DNA of 64,000 nucleotides from Pedobacter punctiformis (lineage in GTDB: Bacteria; Bacteroidota; Bacteroidia; Sphingobacteriales; Sphingobacteriaceae): the NCBI RefSeq assembly GCF_027213715.1, contig NZ_JAPWGM010000001.1, positions 496,001-560,000 on the forward strand, read 5' to 3'. The position numbers were made by a program, and so were the translations under genes. The notes beneath the pieces were generated by a model. That model was not told where the DNA came from. It did no database searches and saw nothing but the letters and a program-made list of their open reading frames with translations. This document shows, in pieces, positions 33,982 to 42,680 of this stretch; the first letter of the stretch is position 1, and every line of letters begins with the position of its first letter.

Positions 33982-36843
33982 ATGCAGATGAAACCTTTTT
34001 TACAGGAAGTTGCCGAAGATTTAATTACCAGATTTGGTTCTCAGCTAGAAAACTGTGCCATTGTTTTTAACAATAAACGTCCATCGGCTTATTTGCAGAA
34101 ACATTTTGCAGATCTAATTGGAAAACCTTTTTTCAGCCCGTCATTTTTTACCATACAGGAGTTTTTCGCCAACTCTACCAGTTACAAAATCGCCGATTTT
34201 TATCTGCAATTTTTCACTTTACATAAAATCTATAACCAACTTCTGGCAGAGGAGAAACTGGAAAGCATTTCCAGTCATAAATTTTTCCCTTTAGCTAAGA
34301 TTATTTTAAGCGATTTCAACCAGATTGACAGCGATTTGGTTGATGCTGAAAAGTTGTATCGCGATTTGGAAGATATTTCCATCATCAATAAGGATTTTGA
34401 TTATTTAAGTCCTGAACAATATCAGTTTCTTTCACAGTTCTGGACTTCTTACTCAGAAGGAAAGCATAAAAAACAGCAGGAACTATTTATAAAGATGTGG
34501 CGTAGAATGCCCAAACTTTATCATAAGTTTCAGGCTACTCTAAAAGAACAGGGCTATTTAACCAACGGTTCGGTTTATCGTCATCTGGCCGGTGACATTA
34601 CCAACCACCAGGAATTTATATCCAACTTTGATAAAGGAAAAATAATATTTGTTGGCTTTAATGCGCTGAGCCGTGCCGAAGCCAAAATATTTACTCAATT
34701 ACAGGAAACCGGTAAAGCTTTGTTTTATTTTGACGCTGATAGCTATTATTTAGATGATGTTTCGCAGGAAGCGGGTTTATTTTTAAGAAAAAACATTAAT
34801 CAGCTGGGCTTAAAAAATGTATTTGCAGAGCAGGAAAGTCTGATGAAATCGGCCGGTCATCATGTAAATGTTTTCAAAGTTCAGGGACAATCTGCGCAAG
34901 CAAAAATTCTGAATAATATTTTAGAAGAAGATTACATCGATTCGGAAACGGTAGGTAAAACAGTAGTGGTTTTAGCTGACGAAAGTTTGCTGATCCCGAC
35001 TTTACAAACCATTCCAACTAAATTTAAGGATAAAGAAATTGACCTGAACGTAACGATGGGTTTCGCTCTGTCCACATCAAGTATTTTTGGGTTGGTTGAT
35101 TTATGGTTAACCTGTCAGCTTGAAATTTTGCACCACGATAAGGTAACTTATAAAAATGTTGAAGCTTTTTTAACGCATCCATTAACTGGTTTAAGCCAGA
35201 AAATGCGGGAGAAAATCCAAACGGCCTTATTAAACGAAAACGAAGTAGAAATAGACCATAAACGGCTATTAAGACAAAATGGCTTATTTGAAGTTTTTTA
35301 TAAAAAAATTGATAACCCACAGCATGTTGTTACCCATTTATTAGATGTGCTGGATTTCGTGCTGACCAGATTATCAAATGCTAAAACCCTTAAAAAAATA
35401 GATGCAGAACTTTTTGTAAAAACCATTCAGGAGTTAAACCGGCTGCACGATACTTTTAGTAACCACATTGGTAAAGAAGAAATTCCATTTGTTATTTATC
35501 TTGTTCAAAAGTCACTTCAGTCCATTGCTGTTCCCTTGGCCGGCGACCCTTTAAACGGCATCCAGGTAATGGGATTGCTCGAAACCAGGAATTTAAATTT
35601 CGATAAGGTTGTTATTCTGGGTTTTAATGAAGGTATTATTCCAAAATCATCTATCGGTAATAGTTTCATTCCGGATTCTATTCGTCGGGTTTATGGTTTG
35701 CCCGTTTTAGAAAACCTCGATGCCATTTCCTCTTATATGGTCTATCGGTTAATGCAAAGGGCAAAGCACATTAATTTTGTTTACAATAGCCTAACCGATG
35801 AATCAACCTCTGGTGAAGCCAGCAGAATTTTAAAACAGCTGGAATATGAAAGTGGGTTTGATTTTACCTACCATGAGTTAAACCTCGATATAAAAACGGA
35901 GCCTTTTAAAAACGTTCAGATTGAGAAAACGGGTAATGCTTTTATTCAGGAAACATTACAGAAATATCTGGATAAAAAGAAAATACTTTCGCCATCCGCA
36001 TTAACGCAATACATTTCCAATCCGATTGATTTTTTCTTTAATTATATTGCCGGGATTAAAGAACCCAAAGAAATCAGTGCGGTTGTTGAGGCTAATGAAA
36101 TCGGATCTATTTTGCACAAGGTGATGGAATATTTCTATCAGGATTTACGAAATGCAGAAATTACCGCCGATCGTATTAATGAGCAGCGAAAAAAAGTTCC
36201 TGCATTTATCCAAAAGGCATTCAATGCCATCATGTTCAACCATCCTGATAAGATAGTGGAATATAAAGGCATGCAAAAAGTAATTTTGGCTATTGTTGAT
36301 GCCTATGTAAACATTATCCTGAATCAGGACATTTCGCAAACACCTTTCAATATTATTAGTTTAGAGCAAAAAGTTGAGGCAGAAATTAGTTTCCCGCTAA
36401 ATGGCAAGGAAGAAAGTGTAAAAATATTCGGTTATATCGATCGTGTTGATGTTAAAGATGGGGTTACAAAAATCATCGATTATAAAACAGGGAGTGACAA
36501 ACTTACTTTTAAAGATGTAGACGAACTCTTTAATTCGGACGGGAAACACATTAATAAGGCTTTAATCCAAACTTTACTTTACACCTATGCTTATGAGCAG
36601 TTTTCGGGTAAAACCTGTGTAGAACCAAATCTTTATATTGTAAAAACAATGAGTAATGAAGGCATTTGGTTTAAAACTGGCAGACAAAATTTATCCGGCG
36701 ATTTCCTCGAAGAAATTAAACCTCAGTTTTTGGCCAGATTAAGAGAAAAACTGACTGAGCTTTTCGGTGCTCCATATTTTAAGGCCAGTGAGGTTCCTGA
36801 TAATTACAAATATTCAATTTATAAAACCCTGTTTGGGAAATAG
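33982..36843 (+). CDS. PD-(D/E)XK nuclease family protein, AddB-like
   Basis: Partner of the preceding helicase, 953 residues. The N-terminal two thirds resemble an inactivated UvrD-like helicase without a Walker A motif. The C-terminal RecB-type nuclease has the SALTQYISNPIDFFFNYIAGI entry helix, the GSILHKVMEYFY helix and the IIDYKTGSDK active site (near 831). In iron-sulfur AddB proteins the entry helix carries a Cys (YxxCPxxFFY); here it is Asn, and no terminal Cys cluster is present, so the cluster appears lost. It probably cuts the other DNA strand in the AddAB-type complex. ATG 33988 is an alternative start. Confidence 0.88.
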   Translation: MQMKPFLQEVAEDLITRFGSQLENCAIVFNNKRPSAYLQKHFADLIGKPFFSPSFFTIQEFFANSTSYKIADFYLQFFTLHKIYNQLLAEEKLESISSHKFFPLAKIILSDFNQIDSDLVDAEKLYRDLEDISIINKDFDYLSPEQYQFLSQFWTSYSEGKHKKQQELFIKMWRRMPKLYHKFQATLKEQGYLTNGSVYRHLAGDITNHQEFISNFDKGKIIFVGFNALSRAEAKIFTQLQETGKALFYFDADSYYLDDVSQEAGLFLRKNINQLGLKNVFAEQESLMKSAGHHVNVFKVQGQSAQAKILNNILEEDYIDSETVGKTVVVLADESLLIPTLQTIPTKFKDKEIDLNVTMGFALSTSSIFGLVDLWLTCQLEILHHDKVTYKNVEAFLTHPLTGLSQKMREKIQTALLNENEVEIDHKRLLRQNGLFEVFYKKIDNPQHVVTHLLDVLDFVLTRLSNAKTLKKIDAELFVKTIQELNRLHDTFSNHIGKEEIPFVIYLVQKSLQSIAVPLAGDPLNGIQVMGLLETRNLNFDKVVILGFNEGIIPKSSIGNSFIPDSIRRVYGLPVLENLDAISSYMVYRLMQRAKHINFVYNSLTDESTSGEASRILKQLEYESGFDFTYHELNLDIKTEPFKNVQIEKTGNAFIQETLQKYLDKKKILSPSALTQYISNPIDFFFNYIAGIKEPKEISAVVEANEIGSILHKVMEYFYQDLRNAEITADRINEQRKKVPAFIQKAFNAIMFNHPDKIVEYKGMQKVILAIVDAYVNIILNQDISQTPFNIISLEQKVEAEISFPLNGKEESVKIFGYIDRVDVKDGVTKIIDYKTGSDKLTFKDVDELFNSDGKHINKALIQTLLYTYAYEQFSGKTCVEPNLYIVKTMSNEGIWFKTGRQNLSGDFLEEIKPQFLARLREKLTELFGAPYFKASEVPDNYKYSIYKTLFGK

Positions 36844-36975
36844 TTTTGGCTAAAGCCAATTGTTTTCCTAGCATTTAGTATTCCGCCAATAAATAACTGG
36901 CTCTCTGAATCCATTCATTGCAGTCTGCTTTAGCTGACTGTTACAAAAAAAACATTACATTGGCTTTAGCCAAAA
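36844..36975. repeat. REP-like inverted palindromes upstream of a RAYT gene
   Basis: TTTTGGCTAAAGCCAAT (36844-36860) and its exact reverse complement (36959-36975) flank 98 bases. Each copy is itself a hairpin (TTGGCT/AGCCAA), and a third palindrome (CAGTC...GACTG, 36921-36940) lies between them. The array ends nine bases before the transposase ATG. Confidence 0.8.
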
Positions 36976-36983
36976 TATAAAAT

Positions 36984-37388
36984 ATGTCGTATGTAAAAAT
37001 TTGGGTTCATTTAGTGTTCTCAACCAAAAACCGACATCCTTATTTAACAAAGAACATCCGTTATAAACTTCAAAATCATATTATTGAAAATTGTAAAGAG
37101 AAATCCATTTTCTTAAAAGCTATCAATGGTTATACAGAACACATACATTGCTTAGTTTCGATGGGGAAAGAACAAAGCATTGCAAAAATTGCCCAGCTCA
37201 TCAAAGGTGAATCAGCTTATTGGATTAATAAAAATCGCCTAACCCATGAAACCTTTATTTGGCAAGATGATTATTTTGCAATTTCTGTTAGCGAATCGAA
37301 CATAGAAATTGTAACCAATTATATCAAGAATCAGGAAAACCATCATCGAAAGAAATCATTTGATGATGAAGTGAAAGAATTTCGCTAA
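36984..37388 (+). CDS. REP-associated tyrosine transposase (IS200-like Y1 HUH family)
   Basis: Transposase of 134 residues in the IS200/IS605 TnpA-like fold. The HUH metal motif is HIHCLVS (H53, H55) and the nucleophile Tyr is Y113 in EIVTNYIKNQENHH. Such single-domain enzymes cut and join single-stranded DNA at hairpins. The palindromes directly upstream (36844-36975) are the likely substrate, as known for RAYT/REP pairs. No accessory TnpB is present. The gene is intact, so it may still move REP units. It lies between the AddB-like gene and an acetyltransferase gene. Confidence 0.9.
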   Translation: MSYVKIWVHLVFSTKNRHPYLTKNIRYKLQNHIIENCKEKSIFLKAINGYTEHIHCLVSMGKEQSIAKIAQLIKGESAYWINKNRLTHETFIWQDDYFAISVSESNIEIVTNYIKNQENHHRKKSFDDEVKEFR

Positions 37389-37422
37389 TAAATATAAATT
37401 TGGGCTACAAAAGGAATAACAA

Positions 37423-37980
37423 ATGCTAAATCTAAATTTCACCCAATTTCCAGCTTTAGAAACCCATAGGTTAATCCTTCGCGAGCATGCACTACCTGAT
37501 GCAGACGCCCTATTTGCTTTGCGCACCAACGAAACGGTTATGCAATATATTGACCGGGAAAGACCAAAAGACTTATCAGAGATCAAAACTTTTATAACCA
37601 GCTTTAATGAAGGTTTTGAAAAGGGCGATAATTTAGCCTGGGTAATTGCGCTAAAAGAAAATCCGGCACACATGATCGGTTCTATAGGTTATTGGCGAAC
37701 AGATTATGCCAATCACCGGGCAGAAATTGGTTATATGTTGCACCCGGATTACTGGAGAAAAGGAATTATATCTGAAGCACTAATTAAAACCATTGCCTTT
37801 GGTTTCGAAAACATGAATCTTCATTCGATAAAAGCTAATATTAACCCTGGTAACGATGCTTCCAGGCAAATTTTAAAGAAACATGGCTTTGTTAAAGAAG
37901 CTTACTTTAAAGAAGATTATTATTTTAAAGGACAATTTTTAGACAGTGAGATTTATGGTTTGTTAAATCCAAATCATTAA
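37423..37980 (+). CDS. GNAT family N-acetyltransferase, RimJ/RimL-like
   Basis: Cytoplasmic acetyltransferase of 185 residues. The sequence LETHRLILREHALPDADALFALRTNETVMQYIDRERP is the RimJ/RimL-type N-terminus, and the acetyl-CoA binding motif region is IGYMLHPDYWRKGIISEALIKTIAFGF followed by NPGNDASRQILKKHGF. Target may be a ribosomal protein N-terminus or an amino-group on a small molecule; this cannot be decided. It lies 34 bases after the transposase and 21 before a VOC family gene. Confidence 0.9.
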   Translation: MLNLNFTQFPALETHRLILREHALPDADALFALRTNETVMQYIDRERPKDLSEIKTFITSFNEGFEKGDNLAWVIALKENPAHMIGSIGYWRTDYANHRAEIGYMLHPDYWRKGIISEALIKTIAFGFENMNLHSIKANINPGNDASRQILKKHGFVKEAYFKEDYYFKGQFLDSEIYGLLNPNH

Positions 37981-38001
37981 TTTTAAATAGAATTTAAAAC
38001 T

Positions 38002-38358
38002 ATGCTTAAAACTGCAACTCCAATACTGGCTTCCCTAAACGCTGCTGAAACCATAAAATTCTATACAGAAAAATTAGGTTTTACTTTTCATAATAACTGG
38101 GATGGCTATTTAATTCTCAGTAAAGATGAAATCGGCCTTCACCTTTGGCCAACCGATGATGAAAGTGTTCCCAAAAATACGGGATGTTATATTTACGTAA
38201 CTGAAGTAGATAAGCTTTATGCAGAGTATGAGGCCCAGGGTGTTGTACATCCAAACGGAAAGCTAAAAAATATGCCATGGGAAATGCGCCAGTTTTCTAT
38301 TTTAGACAATAGTGGAAATATTATTCATTTTGGAGAAGATATTTCGAAAAAAGCATAG
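38002..38358 (+). CDS. VOC superfamily protein (glyoxalase/bleomycin resistance fold)
   Basis: Small cytoplasmic protein of 118 residues with the paired beta-alpha-beta-beta-beta modules of the vicinal oxygen chelate fold. ILASLNAAETIKFYTEKLGFTFHNNW is the first module and CYIYVTEVDKLYAEYEAQGV the second; His in GLHLWPTD and Glu in FGEDI may be ligands. It resembles bleomycin-binding proteins, but no function can be assigned. Probably cotranscribed with the acetyltransferase gene. Confidence 0.85.
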   Translation: MLKTATPILASLNAAETIKFYTEKLGFTFHNNWDGYLILSKDEIGLHLWPTDDESVPKNTGCYIYVTEVDKLYAEYEAQGVVHPNGKLKNMPWEMRQFSILDNSGNIIHFGEDISKKA

Positions 38359-38501
38359 GCTTTAATACAAATACCATTTCAAAAACGCAATTACCCAATA
38401 TTATTTTTCCTTTTAGTTTATAATCAAAAAAAGCCGCCCAAAAAACCACTAAAAATCTTCCAAACTAACTATAATTATTACAAAACACACGCATTATTGC
38501 C

Positions 38502-38533
38502 TTTGGTTTCAAAGCGATTAATAATTATATTTG
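38502..38533 (+). promoter_or_regulatory. Promoter of pdhB
   Basis: TTTG (38502-38505) and TATATTTG (38526-38533) are 20 bases apart, both perfect matches to the Bacteroidota consensus. The ATG follows 21 bases later. Confidence 0.8.
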
Positions 38534-38554
38534 CCGCTGTTATTAAAATTTACA

Positions 38555-39541
38555 ATGAGAGAAATCCAATTTAGAGAAGCACTACGCGAAGCCATGAGTG
38601 AAGAAATGCGCAAAGATGACCGCGTTTTTTTATTAGGTGAAGAAGTAGCAGAATATAACGGAGCATACAAGGTAAGTCAGGGCATGCTTGATGAATTTGG
38701 TGCTAAACGAATTATTGATACCCCAATTGCCGAATTAGGTTTTGCAGGTATTGCAACTGGTGCCGCAACAGCTGGCCTTATTCCAATTGTAGAGTTTATG
38801 ACATTTAACTTCTCATTGGTAGCAATCGATCAGATTATCAATGGTGCGGCTAAAATTTTATCAATGAGTGGTGGTCAGTTTTCTTGCCCTATGGTATTTC
38901 GTGGCCCAACTGGTAACGCAGGTCAGTTAGGTGCACAGCACTCACAAAACTTCGAAAACTGGTATGCAAATACACCAGGATTAAAAGTGGTTGTTCCGGC
39001 TACTCCATACGATGCCAAAGGTTTATTAAAACAATCTATCATTGATCCGGATCCTGTTATTTTTATGGAATCTGAAGTAATGTACGGCGATAAGGGTGAT
39101 GTACCTGAAGGCGAATATTACATCGAAATAGGTAAAGCAAACGTAGTAAAACAAGGAACTGATGTTACCATTGTAACTTTCGGTAAAATGTTAACCCGTG
39201 TAGTAAACCCTGCTGTAGAAGAATTAGCAAAAGAAGGAATTAATGTTGAAGTAATTGATTTACGTACCGTACGTCCTATCGATTATGCAACCATTATCGA
39301 ATCAGTTAAAAAAACCAACCGTTTAGTTGTAGTTGAAGAAGCATGGCCATTGGCATCACTTTCGGGTGAGATTGCTTTCAACGTACAAAAAAATGCATTC
39401 GATTATTTAGATGCACCGGTATTGCGTATTACTTGTGCCGACGTACCACTTCCATATTCTCCAACTTTAATTGCAGCCAGCTTACCAAATGCAGAGCGTG
39501 TAGTTAAAGCCGTAAAAGAGTCTATGTACGTTAAAAAATAA
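38555..39541 (+). CDS. pdhB: Pyruvate dehydrogenase E1 component, beta subunit
   Basis: Cytoplasmic subunit of 328 residues in the thiamine diphosphate-dependent E1 of a 2-oxoacid dehydrogenase complex. It starts MREIQFREALREAMSEEMRKD and carries RIIDTPIAELGFAGIATGAA, GNAGQLGAQHSQNFENWYANTPGLKVVVPATPYDAKGLL and the C-terminal EEAWPLASLSGEI, all typical of the beta subunit of pyruvate dehydrogenase. No alpha, E2 or E3 gene lies next to it, so the complex is encoded in pieces. The perfect promoter at 38502-38533 makes ATG 38555 the start. Confidence 0.92.
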   Translation: MREIQFREALREAMSEEMRKDDRVFLLGEEVAEYNGAYKVSQGMLDEFGAKRIIDTPIAELGFAGIATGAATAGLIPIVEFMTFNFSLVAIDQIINGAAKILSMSGGQFSCPMVFRGPTGNAGQLGAQHSQNFENWYANTPGLKVVVPATPYDAKGLLKQSIIDPDPVIFMESEVMYGDKGDVPEGEYYIEIGKANVVKQGTDVTIVTFGKMLTRVVNPAVEELAKEGINVEVIDLRTVRPIDYATIIESVKKTNRLVVVEEAWPLASLSGEIAFNVQKNAFDYLDAPVLRITCADVPLPYSPTLIAASLPNAERVVKAVKESMYVKK

Positions 39542-39544
39542 TTT

Positions 39545-39569
39545 GTCATTCTGAGCATAGCGAAGAATC
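39545..39569. repeat. GTCATTCTGAGC...GAAGAATC repeat arm
   Basis: Directly after the pdhB stop, GTCATTCTGAGCATAGCGAAGAATC is a single arm of the family seen at 15997-16103 and 29269-29293. A degraded fragment (GTCATGCTGAGGC) follows around 39637. Confidence 0.6.
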
Positions 39570-39581
39570 ACATTAAAATAT

Positions 39582-39617
39582 AAAATCCTCTAAGTTTAAA
39601 ATCTTAGAGGATTTTTT
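39582..39617 (+). terminator. Terminator of pdhB
   Basis: A 13-bp stem AAAATCCTCTAAG-type (39582-39594 with 39603-39615) followed by TTGTT. Its outer stem is the same as that of the terminator at 15061-15088. Confidence 0.85.
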
Positions 39618-39731
39618 GTTTTCTTATAAAGCATTTGTCATGCTGAGGCACATAAATCAATTCCTGAAACACCTTTTTAATTGCTAAAAATCCATCAAAT
39701 AATTTTATATTAGGTTATAAAATAACTTTAA

Positions 39732-40106
39732 ATGCTGACTGCAAAACCTAAAAATTTTGAAGAATACATCTTTTCCTTTCCTATAGAAACACAAAAAATA
39801 TTGGAACAAGTACGTACAGCAATAAAAAAAGCTGCTCCAGCGGCCGAAGAAGTAATTAGCTATGGTATGCCGGCTTTTAAGTTAAATGGCATGCTGGTTT
39901 ATTTTGCCGGTTATAAAAAACACATCGGCTTCTATCCTATGCCCGCAGCATTAATTGCCTTTAAAGAAGAACTTTCCGGTTATAAATCTTCAAAAGGGGC
40001 AGTACAGTTCCCGATAGGTAAACCTATGCCTTTGGCTTTGATTACTAAAATCGTAAAATTCAGGGTAAGCGAGAATCTTAAAAAAATTCAAAGTCAAGAC
40101 CAGTAA
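39732..40106 (+). CDS. DUF1801 / YdhG-like protein
   Basis: Small cytoplasmic protein of 124 residues. The pattern FPIETQKILEQVRTAIKKAAPAAEEVISYGMPAFKLNGMLVYFAGYKKHIGFYP is diagnostic of DUF1801, related to the iron chaperone frataxin-like YdhG fold of Bacillus. The C-terminal KGAVQFPIGKPMPLALITKIVKFR completes the domain. An iron-chaperone role has been proposed for one homologue, but this protein has no clear metal ligands, so function stays open. Single gene. Confidence 0.87.
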   Translation: MLTAKPKNFEEYIFSFPIETQKILEQVRTAIKKAAPAAEEVISYGMPAFKLNGMLVYFAGYKKHIGFYPMPAALIAFKEELSGYKSSKGAVQFPIGKPMPLALITKIVKFRVSENLKKIQSQDQ

Positions 40107-40199
40107 CAAGCCATTAATTCTATCTAAGTTTAACAACTTACTCACAAAATCCGGTGGAAAACTTCATTTCAAAAATCCTGATTTATCATAAATCCTGAT

Positions 40200-40207
40200 T
40201 AGATTTG
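40200..40207 (+). promoter_or_regulatory. -7 element upstream of tex
   Basis: TAGATTTG is a perfect TAnnTTTG element 23 bases before the ATG. Upstream, AATCCTGATT occurs twice (40174-40183 and 40191-40200) with a 17-base period. No clear -33 element. Confidence 0.4.
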
Positions 40208-40230
40208 CCTCCCTTAATTTTAGAAAAAAA

Positions 40231-42522
40231 ATGCAAGCTCATCATAAAACCATCGCATCTGAATTAAAAGTTGCGGAAAAACAAGTCACTGCCACCATCA
40301 ATTTATTGGATGAAGGTGCAACTGTTCCTTTTATTTCCCGTTACCGTAAAGAGTTAACCGGAAGTTTAGACGAGGTACAGGTTGCAGCTATTCGTGATAG
40401 AATGCAGCAATTACGGGATTTAGATAAACGCCGTGAAGCGATTTTAAAATCGATGACTGAGTTGGGTAAACTTACGCCTGAATTGGAAAAGCAAATTAAC
40501 GAAGCCGAAACCATTTCCCTTTTAGAGGATATTTACCTGCCGTACAAGCCTAAACGAAAAACCAGGGCCAGTATGGCAAAAGAAAAAGGTTTGGAGCCTT
40601 TAGCTTTACAGATTTTTGAGCAAGGCAGTTTCAATTTAGAAACTACAGCCGATCAATTTATAGATATTGAAAATGGTGTAAGCTCTTTAGATGAAGCTTT
40701 AGCAGGCGCCAGAGATATTATTGCTGAAATGATTTCTGAAAATGCGGAAGCCCGTACCAAAATGCGTCATTACTTTCAGGAAAAAGCCGAATTTAAAGCC
40801 GAAGTAATTAAAGGCAAAGAGGAAGAAGGCATAAAATATAAAGATTATTTCGAGTGGACTGAGCCTGTAAAAACAGCAGCTTCACACCGCGTACTGGCTA
40901 TGCGTCGTGGCGAAAAGGAATTAATCCTTCGTTTGGATGCACTCCCTCCGCAAGAAGACGCCATTTCTATTTTAGAAAATCAATTTATAACGGCTAATAA
41001 TGCAGCCGCTAAACAAGTTCAGCAAGCTTTAGAAGACGGCTACAAACGCTTATTGGAACCCGCAATGGAAACAGAGCTTCGTGTTTTAACCAAACAGAAA
41101 GCAGATGAAGAAGCCATTCGGGTCTTTGCAGAAAATGCCCGCCAATTATTATTAGCCGCTCCAATGGGACAGAAAAATGTTTTGGCTATCGATCCGGGTT
41201 TCCGTACTGGTTGTAAGGTAGTTTGTTTGGATAAACAAGGTCAGCTTTTAGAAAATACCGCTATTTACCCGCACACCGGACAAGGCAATGTTAAAAATGC
41301 AGAATTTACCATAGAACAACTTTGCAAGAAGTATGATATTGAAGCCATTGCCATTGGAAATGGAACTGCTGGCCGGGAAACTGAAGCTTTTGTGCGCAGT
41401 TTGAATTTACCCCACGTTACAATTGTGATGGTTAATGAAAGTGGCGCATCTATTTATTCGGCGTCAGAGGTAGCCCGTGAAGAATTTCCAACTCAGGATA
41501 TTACCGTCCGTGGTGCAGTTTCAATTGGTCGCCGCTTAATGGACCCACTGGCTGAACTCGTAAAAATTGATCCAAAATCAATTGGTGTTGGACAATATCA
41601 GCACGATGTTGACCAAAATAAATTACAACAGAGTTTGGATGATACTGTAATTAGTGCGGTAAATGCCGTTGGTGTTGAATTAAATACCGCATCAAAACAA
41701 ATTTTGGCGTATGTATCTGGTTTAGGCCCAACCTTAGCACAGAACATTGTTGACTATAGGAATACCAATGGAGCCTTTAAAAATCGGGAGAGTTTGAAAA
41801 AAGTTCCCCGCTTAGGTGATAAAGCTTATGAACAGGCTGCGGGTTTCTTACGCATCCGCAATGCCGAAAATGTTTTAGATACCAGCGGTGTTCACCCGGA
41901 ACGTTATGCAGTGGTGGATAAGATGGCTAAAGATTTGGGCACAACCGTTTCTGCTTTAATGAAAGATACTCAGTTGCAAAAGCAAATTAAATTGCAGCAA
42001 TATGTTACTAATGAAATCGGCTTACCAACCCTAACGGATATTTTAAAAGAGTTGGCGAAACCAGGTCGTGATCCGCGTGAACAGTTTGAGGCTTTTAGTT
42101 TCACAGATGGTGTAAATTCGATTTCAGATTTAAGAATCGGTATGAAATTGCCTGGTATTGTAACCAACATTACCAATTTTGGTGCTTTTGTTGATATTGG
42201 TGTTCATCAGGATGGATTGGTGCATACCAGTCAACTGGCAAACCGGTTTATTGCTAATCCAAATGAAGTGGTTAAAGTACATCAAAAAGTAGAGGTAACG
42301 GTTATGGAAGTTGATGAAGCCCGTAAGCGGATTTCTTTATCCATGAAAACGGAAGAAACACCAAGACCAAAAACGGAAAGAGAAAAACCAAAAGACAACA
42401 GACCGAAACAGGATTTTAAACCGAATAACCAAAAGCAAAATTTTAAGCCCCGAAATGAACCTAAAGATGCTGATGGTGATTTACAAGAGAAACTGGCCAA
42501 ACTTAAAGGCATGTTTAAATAA
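40231..42522 (+). CDS. tex: Tex family RNA-binding transcription accessory protein
   Basis: Cytoplasmic nucleic acid-binding protein of 763 residues. The N-terminal helical Tex domain contains ATVPFISRYRKELTGSLDEVQ. A YqgF/RNase H-like domain begins near 316 (VLAIDPGFRTGCKVV), followed by helix-hairpin-helix motifs (VSGLGPTLAQNIVDYR, LKKVPRLGDKAYEQAAGFL) and an S1 domain near 635 (GIVTNITNFGAFVDIGV). The Lys/Asn-rich tail is longer than usual. Tex is the bacterial relative of Spt6 and affects transcription and toxin expression in other bacteria. It ends at a perfect palindrome shared with a convergent gene. Confidence 0.95.
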   Translation: MQAHHKTIASELKVAEKQVTATINLLDEGATVPFISRYRKELTGSLDEVQVAAIRDRMQQLRDLDKRREAILKSMTELGKLTPELEKQINEAETISLLEDIYLPYKPKRKTRASMAKEKGLEPLALQIFEQGSFNLETTADQFIDIENGVSSLDEALAGARDIIAEMISENAEARTKMRHYFQEKAEFKAEVIKGKEEEGIKYKDYFEWTEPVKTAASHRVLAMRRGEKELILRLDALPPQEDAISILENQFITANNAAAKQVQQALEDGYKRLLEPAMETELRVLTKQKADEEAIRVFAENARQLLLAAPMGQKNVLAIDPGFRTGCKVVCLDKQGQLLENTAIYPHTGQGNVKNAEFTIEQLCKKYDIEAIAIGNGTAGRETEAFVRSLNLPHVTIVMVNESGASIYSASEVAREEFPTQDITVRGAVSIGRRLMDPLAELVKIDPKSIGVGQYQHDVDQNKLQQSLDDTVISAVNAVGVELNTASKQILAYVSGLGPTLAQNIVDYRNTNGAFKNRESLKKVPRLGDKAYEQAAGFLRIRNAENVLDTSGVHPERYAVVDKMAKDLGTTVSALMKDTQLQKQIKLQQYVTNEIGLPTLTDILKELAKPGRDPREQFEAFSFTDGVNSISDLRIGMKLPGIVTNITNFGAFVDIGVHQDGLVHTSQLANRFIANPNEVVKVHQKVEVTVMEVDEARKRISLSMKTEETPRPKTEREKPKDNRPKQDFKPNNQKQNFKPRNEPKDADGDLQEKLAKLKGMFK

Positions 42523-42608
42523 TCAGGTACAGAGCCGCTAAGTTTATTATGGTGTCTTCAAATTAAAATCCGTGCAATAATACAGCTAACTTAAAATGAG
42601 CAGAAACA

Positions 42609-42635
42609 TTTGAGGTCGCAATTTGCGACCTCAAA
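42609..42635. terminator. Perfect palindrome between convergent genes
   Basis: A 13-base inverted repeat TTTGAGGTCGCAA / TTGCGACCTCAAA (42609-42621 with 42623-42635) surrounds one central base. It lies between the tex and lipoprotein stop codons and is a likely bidirectional terminator, although T-tracts are short. Confidence 0.65.
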
Positions 42636-42680
42636 CCACCAAGAAGTGAAACTTATTTTCCTAATATTTTTACAGAGTTA

